Assembly: GCA_937901865.1 (NCBI GenBank)
Contig: CALDID010000140.1
Location: 1 to 5,418 of the forward strand
Source of the DNA: an uncultured Treponema sp.
GTDB lineage: Bacteria > Spirochaetota > Spirochaetia > Treponematales > Treponemataceae
Reading direction: 5' to 3'
DNA: 5,418 nucleotides
Shown: positions 1 to 3,831 of the stretch, one piece after another
How the letters are laid out: each line of letters starts with the position of its first letter
Position numbering within the stretch: position 1 is the stretch's first letter
The notes under the pieces: generated by a model
Told to the model about the DNA's origin: nothing
The model's database searches: none
Seen by the model: the letters and a program-made list of their open reading frames with translations, nothing else
Made by a program: the position numbers and the translations under genes

Positions 1-63
1 CACTAATTCTAGCGCAGTAATACACAGATTTCAATTTTATGCCACTAAAAAAATGCCTCATTT

Positions 64-88
64 AAACGTTCGTTTTGACTGGACGTTT
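64..88 (+). promoter_or_regulatory. 5' leader hairpin next to the ribosome binding site of the first lipoprotein gene
   Basis: Positions 64-71 (aaacgttc) pair with 81-88 (ggacgttt) as an eight-base-pair stem with one G-T pair and a nine-base loop. The 3' arm ends one base before the GGAGG at 90-94. No T-run follows, so it is not a usual intrinsic terminator. It could be a leader structure that affects mRNA stability or access to the ribosome binding site. A chance hairpin is also possible. No convincing -35/-10 pair was found upstream. Confidence 0.35.
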
Positions 89-89
89 C

Positions 90-94
90 GGAGG
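90..94 (+). promoter_or_regulatory. Ribosome binding site that fixes the start of the first lipoprotein gene
   Basis: GGAGG lies six bases before the ATG at 101. It selects that ATG over the in-frame ATG at 53, which has no Shine-Dalgarno match and would add 16 charged or polar residues ahead of the signal peptide. Confidence 0.8.
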
Positions 95-100
95 TCTTTT

Positions 101-1357
101 ATGACTTTATCTTCAAAGAAATTTTTTCTAAAAGGGAGCTTTGCGCTTCTATTGGCATTGGGTGTATTTGCATTTGCGTCTTGCAACAACGGCGGCGATG
201 ATGACGACGACGATACCGAGCAGACAACACAGACCGTAACTGACTCTGCAACAAGCGGCTCTGTCAGCTCTAGTGCAGTAACGACCGACAGCGGTAGCAG
301 AGTAGCAACACTTACTGATTCAGCAGGCGGCGTGTATACATTTACAGAAAATGCAACGAGCAGCCGAGCAACTACGACGGAAGGAACGTGGACGTATACT
401 CTCAACGGCGTTGTGAAGTATTCTGGCACATACACAGGCGATATTTCGGTAATCGGTACTTCTGCAACAACACTGAGCCTCGTTGTAACAAAGGCTGCAA
501 ATTCGAGCGGTGTGCTTGAAAGTGTAAAAGAACAAAAGACGTTCGATTTCACTTTGACTGCAACAAACTTCACAGCCGAGATACCTGCCGTTGAAATTGC
601 AAGCGACAGCTCTTCTAGCAGTTCGACAAGCACAGATTTGTCAGCATTCTCTACGCCTACGCTTTCAGAACTTGCAGGGAAAACGTATATGGTTGTTTCT
701 GACCAAGACTATGATGAAAATGGAGAGAAAGTAGAATGGGAAGAGGAATATTTCATATTCTCTGCAACTGGAATTACGTTTGAGAAATATGAGTATGAAA
801 AAAAAGACGGCTCTGTATCATGTCGAAAATCGTCAGACAAATATGTATGCACATACGAAAACGGCGTGCTTACGATAAATGAACTTGACGACGGAGAAGT
901 GGAGGATACAGAAAAATATCTATTGCGAAAGTATGACAGTACGCTATACCTCATTTATTCAGATTTAACTCTGGCACGAACAAGCGGAAGCGGACTGTAT
1001 GCAACATTCGGCACAACATATAAGACGAATGAGGGAAAGCCTGATGAAGTTCATTATACGCTTTCTATAGCACTCTCGTCAGACAAAAAAATATCATTCA
1101 ATTCGAACGCTGCTTCGACAGGCGGACATATGACAGATACATCTACAGGAACAGGAACGTTTACTGTAAAGGACAATCTCATTGTTACTGCGACAGTAAA
1201 TATGGTTTCTAAATTTACGCATATACACTCAAACGGCGAAATCGAAACGGAAGAAGAACAATTCGACGAAGCCATTACAATGATATACGACGGGGCTAAT
1301 CTACTCTTTGCAGATGTGCTTACCGCCACGACGACGCTTCCAACCGTAACGGAATAA
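101..1357 (+). CDS. Secreted lipoprotein of unknown function, spirochaete type
   Basis: The product is 418 residues. It begins with a lipoprotein signal peptide: Lys6/Lys7/Lys11, a hydrophobic core at about 13-26, and a relaxed lipobox FAS-C with Cys28 as the predicted lipidated residue. Phe at -3 is unusual for E. coli but acceptable in spirochaetes. An Asn-Asn-Gly-Gly stretch and six consecutive Asp (33-38) follow, then a Ser/Thr-rich tether to about residue 75. The rest looks beta-rich, in perhaps three blocks (about 78-160, 192-290 and 298-408). A Ser run at 170-175 separates the first two. Cys241 and Cys250 could form a disulfide. I recognise no catalytic motif and no named family; the shape resembles the lipocalin-like lipoproteins that treponemes carry in many copies. 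Surface or periplasmic location is inferred from the signal peptide. A terminator follows the stop, so it is probably its own transcription unit. Confidence 0.8.
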   Translation: MTLSSKKFFLKGSFALLLALGVFAFASCNNGGDDDDDDTEQTTQTVTDSATSGSVSSSAVTTDSGSRVATLTDSAGGVYTFTENATSSRATTTEGTWTYTLNGVVKYSGTYTGDISVIGTSATTLSLVVTKAANSSGVLESVKEQKTFDFTLTATNFTAEIPAVEIASDSSSSSSTSTDLSAFSTPTLSELAGKTYMVVSDQDYDENGEKVEWEEEYFIFSATGITFEKYEYEKKDGSVSCRKSSDKYVCTYENGVLTINELDDGEVEDTEKYLLRKYDSTLYLIYSDLTLARTSGSGLYATFGTTYKTNEGKPDEVHYTLSIALSSDKKISFNSNAASTGGHMTDTSTGTGTFTVKDNLIVTATVNMVSKFTHIHSNGEIETEEEQFDEAITMIYDGANLLFADVLTATTTLPTVTE

Positions 1358-1368
1358 CGATTAACAAG

Positions 1369-1404
1369 AACGACAAGGGACGCAACAACTCCCTTGCCGT
1401 TTTT
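1369..1404 (+). terminator. Rho-independent terminator after the first lipoprotein gene
   Basis: The left arm at 1371-1380 (cgacaaggga) pairs with 1390-1399 (tcccttgccg), with one A-C mismatch at 1373/1397 and a nine-base loop. A-T pairs at 1369-1370 extend the stem into the T-run at 1400-1404. It begins 11 bases after the stop at 1357 and ends 28 bases before the next start codon. Confidence 0.85.
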
Positions 1405-1420
1405 CACATTTTTCTTTTTT

Positions 1421-1426
1421 AGGAGG
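1421..1426 (+). promoter_or_regulatory. Ribosome binding site of the leucine-rich repeat lipoprotein gene
   Basis: AGGAGG lies six bases before the ATG at 1433. It rules out the alternative in-frame TTG at 1394, which lies inside the stem of the preceding terminator. Confidence 0.85.
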
Positions 1427-1432
1427 ACACTT

Positions 1433-2656
1433 ATGTTTTCTATAAAACAGCACATTTCTGCTCTCTTTTTGTTCGCACTTTTATTCACGATTCCTCTTTT
1501 CGTTGCGTGCCAAAACAATTCAGACGATAACGACGATGATACAGTAACATATTCTGTTATCTATGTATCCGAATACGGAGAAACGCCAGCGAAAATCTCG
1601 GTTGAAGAAAATACTGTTTTGACAGCGTCGCAGTTGCCAGAACTGAGCGCAAGCGGCTACACGTTCGGCGGTTGGTACGACGGCTCTGCAAAAGCAGAAG
1701 CGGGTAGTTACAAAGTTACAGCAGATGTCGCGCTTATCGCAAAGTGGACGGCAGAAATCTCCGTAACAGCAGATACTGCCGCAAGCGCAATACAGGCAAT
1801 TACAGAAGCAGGAACTTACACCGTAAAGCTCACTGGCGCAATCACTAGCGACACAATTATTGCATTGAGGGCAGCACTTATCAGTCTTACAGACGATGGA
1901 ACGGACGCAACAATTTTCATCAATCTCGATTTGAGTGAGACAACAGGATTGACAGCACTCGGCGATATTGACGACGGCGACAACGCGGCACGGCTTGCTG
2001 GCATAGACTCGCTATTGTCGCTCACACTTCCAGAAGGCTTAGTGAGTATTGGTAGGAATGCAATCCGCAACAATAAAAATCTCAAAACCATCGTGTTCCC
2101 GTCAACACTCCAAACACTCGGCAGAAATTCCCTGCGCTATTGCTTTTCGCTCACACACGCAACATTGCCTTCCAATCTAAAAACGATTGACAAAAACGCA
2201 TTTTACGACGACCCTCTCATCAATATTGGAGAACTTCCGAGCAGTTTAACGACAATCGGAAACAATGCTTTTAAGTATTGCAAGAAAATCCAGCCAGCCG
2301 ATTTAGTTATTCCCGACAGCGTTACAAGTCTTGGAAGCTCGGTATTTGAAGAAGCATATCTCGACAGCGTTGTTATCAGACAGGGAATTACGACGATTCC
2401 TTACAGTGCATTCAAAGGTGCTGACATCATAGAATTAACAATTCCTGCAGCAGTTACCACTATCGAGAGTAAAGCATTCGATGATAATTACTACCTAAAA
2501 ACGATAAATTACGGAGGCACTAAAGCGCAATGGGAGGCTATCGCTAAAGGTAGCAACTGGTACTCTATTTCTGACGATGCAAGCGACGAAGAAGCTAACT
2601 ATGACGGCATCACAGTCAAATGTTCTGATGGAAATATAGCACTTACCGCAGAATAA
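1433..2656 (+). CDS. BspA-like leucine-rich repeat lipoprotein with an InlB-type B-repeat
   Basis: The product is 407 residues. The signal peptide has Lys5, a hydrophobic stretch at about 8-25, and lipobox FVA-C with Cys26 lipidated; an acidic Asn/Asp tether (28-36) follows. Residues 40-105 match the Listeria-Bacteroides/InlB B-repeat (Flg_new type): the hallmarks are GYTFGGWYD at 75-83 and the closing ALIAKW at 100-105. Residues 109-193 form a segment I cannot name, often seen as a spacer in treponemal LRR proteins. About seven BspA/TpLRR repeats occupy 194-354, with the pattern LxLPxxLxxIgxxAF and Pro at 200, 223, 246, 269, 294 and 338. The C-terminal cap has YGGTKAQWEAI at 360-370, typical of these arrays. 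LRRs of this family bind proteins or host matrix in oral and gut bacteria. Adhesion or surface interaction is therefore a reasonable inference here, and the ligand is unknown. Terminators on both sides suggest a single-gene unit, or partial read-through from upstream. Confidence 0.9.
   Translation: MFSIKQHISALFLFALLFTIPLFVACQNNSDDNDDDTVTYSVIYVSEYGETPAKISVEENTVLTASQLPELSASGYTFGGWYDGSAKAEAGSYKVTADVALIAKWTAEISVTADTAASAIQAITEAGTYTVKLTGAITSDTIIALRAALISLTDDGTDATIFINLDLSETTGLTALGDIDDGDNAARLAGIDSLLSLTLPEGLVSIGRNAIRNNKNLKTIVFPSTLQTLGRNSLRYCFSLTHATLPSNLKTIDKNAFYDDPLINIGELPSSLTTIGNNAFKYCKKIQPADLVIPDSVTSLGSSVFEEAYLDSVVIRQGITTIPYSAFKGADIIELTIPAAVTTIESKAFDDNYYLKTINYGGTKAQWEAIAKGSNWYSISDDASDEEANYDGITVKCSDGNIALTAE
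2012..2494 (+). repeat. Seven-unit leucine-rich repeat array within the lipoprotein gene
   Basis: Repeat units begin at residues 194, 217, 240, 263, 288, 310 and 332 of the encoded protein, giving spacings of 23, 23, 23, 25, 22 and 22 residues, with the last unit ending at 354. The consensus is close to the 23-residue TpLRR/BspA unit. The sixth unit is the most divergent: Arg-Gln-Gly replaces the usual Pro. The repetition is clear in protein and weak in DNA, which suggests an old array rather than a recent expansion. Confidence 0.8.
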
Positions 2657-2662
2657 TCTTAC

Positions 2663-2695
2663 AAAGCAGGGGCTGGGCGCGCCCTTGCTTTTTTT
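2663..2695 (+). terminator. Rho-independent terminator after the leucine-rich repeat gene
   Basis: Positions 2665-2673 (agcaggggc) pair with 2681-2689 (gcccttgct) as a nine-base-pair stem with one G-T pair and a seven-base loop. A seven-base T-run occupies 2689-2695. It starts seven bases after the stop at 2656. Confidence 0.9.
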
Positions 2696-2721
2696 ATGGG
2701 TATGTGCAAAAATAGAGGCAC

Positions 2722-2725
2722 GAGG
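2722..2725 (+). promoter_or_regulatory. Ribosome binding site that selects the HEPN gene start
   Basis: GAGG lies six bases before the ATG at 2732. It supports that start over the in-frame ATGs at 2696 and 2702. Those would begin directly at the T-run of the terminator and add a basic leader not expected in this family. Confidence 0.65.
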
Positions 2726-2731
2726 CGCACA

Positions 2732-3142
2732 ATGGACGATATTCGATGGAAACAACGATTTCAGAATTACAAAAAAGCTCTTGCAACTTTGCAACGTTCA
2801 ATAGAATCTTGCGACCCAAAAAATGAACTTCACAGGCTCGGCGTTATTCAAGCGTTTGAGTTTACACAAGAATTATCGTGGAAAGTGCTCAAGGACTTTA
2901 TTGAGGCACAAGGCGGCGGCGATAAAATCTATGGAAGCAAAGATTCGTATCGGCAGGCATTTAACCGCGACTTGATTTCCAACGGCAAATTATGGCTAGA
3001 TATGATTGACTCACGAAACAAATGCAGTTATTTATATGATGAAGCGACCGCAACAGAGATTTTTGAAAAAGTGCAGAACACCTATATGCCGTGTTTTTTC
3101 GCATTGGAGATGACATTTGATGAACTGTGTGCAAAAGAGTGA
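2732..3142 (+). CDS. HI0074-family HEPN protein (nucleotidyltransferase substrate-binding subunit) with an altered active-site motif
   Basis: The product is 136 residues, a normal length for the HI0074/NTase_sub_bind family, and is predicted to be a helical cytoplasmic protein. The start is typical: MDDIRWKQRF, then YKKAL. Residues 41-56 (AFEFTQELSWKVLKDF) and 89-94 (LDMIDS) are also characteristic. Proteins of this family pair with a small MNT nucleotidyltransferase. In related HEPN/MNT toxin-antitoxin modules, the HEPN partner is an RNase whose RX4HXY motif is neutralised by AMPylation of the Tyr. Here the motif region reads Arg95-N-K-C-S-Tyr100-L-Tyr102, so the catalytic His is replaced by Tyr (TAT at 3029-3031). 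Arg95 and Tyr102 remain. RNase activity is therefore unlikely, if this subfamily had it. The gene overlaps the remnant of its partner by 23 bases. It may be an inactive relic or a protein kept for binding only. Confidence 0.85.
   Translation: MDDIRWKQRFQNYKKALATLQRSIESCDPKNELHRLGVIQAFEFTQELSWKVLKDFIEAQGGGDKIYGSKDSYRQAFNRDLISNGKLWLDMIDSRNKCSYLYDEATATEIFEKVQNTYMPCFFALEMTFDELCAKE
3106..3110 (+). promoter_or_regulatory. Ribosome binding site for the MNT remnant
   Basis: GGAGA lies nine bases before the ATG at 3120, inside the end of the HEPN gene. This suggests that the ATG is the original start of the partner gene rather than a chance codon inside a broken frame. Confidence 0.5.
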
Positions 3143-3287
3143 AAAGCCACAAAAAAACGAGTTCGGGCTTTCTGAAAATTTGCCGTATTTGGTAGACATC
3201 TCCGATTTTTCCTCGCTCAAAAATCCCGATTTAATCGACCACATCAACCGACGCGGCAAAGTTTTGTACGAGCGCACAGCAAAATAA
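3120..3287 (+). pseudogene. Internally deleted MNT-domain nucleotidyltransferase (partner of the HEPN protein)
   Basis: A 55-residue frame opens at the ATG at 3120 and stops with TAA at 3285-3287. An in-frame TGA at 3111 bars any longer version upstream. After a leader of about 13 residues it reads NEFGLSEN, which resembles the N-terminus of HI0073-type nucleotidyltransferases. It then continues directly into LPYLVDISDFSSLKNPDLID and a HINRRGKVLYE ending, which matches the C-terminus of that family. The GSRAxG...DxDL catalytic core expected between them is absent. Full-length family members run to roughly 100-115 residues, so about 60 are missing, with the junction near 3180. The frame is intact across the junction. 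Nucleotide transfer is impossible as it stands. The remaining piece could be untranslated debris or a small HEPN-binding peptide; I favour debris. The overlap with the HEPN gene is normal for such pairs. Confidence 0.75.
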
Positions 3288-3318
3288 AACCGCCCTCGCA
3301 TAAGAAGACGGTTTTTTT
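3286..3318. terminator. Bidirectional terminator between converging units
   Basis: Positions 3286-3292 (aaaaccg) pair with 3309-3315 (cggtttt). The loop is long, with possible weak inner pairing. A seven-base T-run at 3312-3318 serves the + strand. Read on the - strand, the same stem is followed by a T-rich run (ttttatttt), which serves ilvN, whose stop is at 3335-3337. The + strand stem overlaps the stop codon of the MNT remnant. Confidence 0.7.
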
Positions 3319-3334
3319 GAAAAAAGGCTATGCC

Positions 3335-3829
3335 TTATTGCATAATTTCGCTGCCGCGCCCCATTGCAGTCAGACCTGTGCGCGCAAGTTCCTTGATGCC
3401 GAACGGCGTGAGCAACTTGATGAGGCTTTCAATTTTGTCCTCGCTGCCCGTCGCCTCCACAATAACGCTGTCCACGTCAACATCAACGATGTGCGCACGG
3501 AAAATATTGCACGTTTCAATGATAACCGCACGTTCCGCACCACTCGCCGCGACCTTTATCAAAATCATCTCGCGCTCACACGTCTTGCTCTTTTCACAAT
3601 GATGAATCGAAATCACCTCGATGAGCTTAGAAAGCTGCTTTTCGATTTGCTCCAAAATGTACTCGTCGCCACGCACCACAATCGTCATTCTTGACTGCCC
3701 GGGGTTCGACGTTTCGCACACCGTAAGGCTGTCGATGTTGTAGCCACGGCGACTGAAAAGACCTGACACACGGCTCAAAACGCCCGCGTGGTTTTCAACC
3801 AAAACAGACAAAACATATCTTTGTTCCAT
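3335..3829 (-). CDS. ilvN: Acetolactate synthase small (regulatory) subunit
   Basis: The product is 164 residues, the usual length for IlvN/IlvH. It is the regulatory subunit of acetolactate synthase, the first common enzyme of valine, leucine and isoleucine synthesis. It activates the large subunit and confers valine feedback inhibition. The N-terminal ACT domain covers about 3-77: YVLSVLVENHAGVLSRV, then LFSRRGYNIDSLTV, then SRMTIVV. Asn13, Gly16 and Asn31 align with the E. coli IlvH residues Asn11, Gly14 and Asn29 needed for valine response, so feedback is probably retained. The C-terminal domain covers about 84-160: REMILIKV, FRAHIVDV, GSEDKIESL, then ELARTGLTAMGRG. The gene starts two bases after the stop of the aroF-pheA fusion, with its ribosome binding site inside that gene, so translational coupling is likely. 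The catalytic subunit gene ilvB is not next to it. It ends at the bidirectional terminator. Confidence 0.96.
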   Translation of the reverse strand: MEQRYVLSVLVENHAGVLSRVSGLFSRRGYNIDSLTVCETSNPGQSRMTIVVRGDEYILEQIEKQLSKLIEVISIHHCEKSKTCEREMILIKVAASGAERAVIIETCNIFRAHIVDVDVDSVIVEATGSEDKIESLIKLLTPFGIKELARTGLTAMGRGSEIMQ

Positions 3830-3831
3830 AC

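Noticed and set aside
75..80. TTGACT as a -35 promoter element
   Set aside because: A -10 element at normal spacing would fall at about 98-103, which is tttatg over the start codon. No usable -10 is present.
53..100. Extending the first lipoprotein to the ATG at 53
   Set aside because: There is no ribosome binding site at 53, the extension adds charged residues before the signal peptide, and it runs through the leader hairpin. GGAGG fits the ATG at 101.
58..633. - strand open frame of 191 codons opposite the first lipoprotein
   Set aside because: The + strand frame has a signal peptide, lipobox and ribosome binding site. The - strand frame has none and is a shadow.
1394..1432. Earlier TTG start of the leucine-rich repeat lipoprotein
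   Set aside because: The TTG lies in the 3' arm of the preceding terminator. AGGAGG and the ATG at 1433 give a proper lipoprotein signal peptide.
2012..2494. The repeat array as a CRISPR or DNA tandem repeat
   Set aside because: The periodicity exists at protein level as leucine-rich repeats in one open frame. The DNA copies are too divergent for a CRISPR or satellite repeat.
2696..2731. Earlier ATG starts (2696, 2702) of the HEPN gene
   Set aside because: They begin at the terminator T-run without a ribosome binding site. The family start MDDIRWKQRF fits 2732.
3317..3694. + strand open frame opposite ilvN
   Set aside because: It overlaps a confidently identified gene on the other strand, and its sequence looks like antisense translation.
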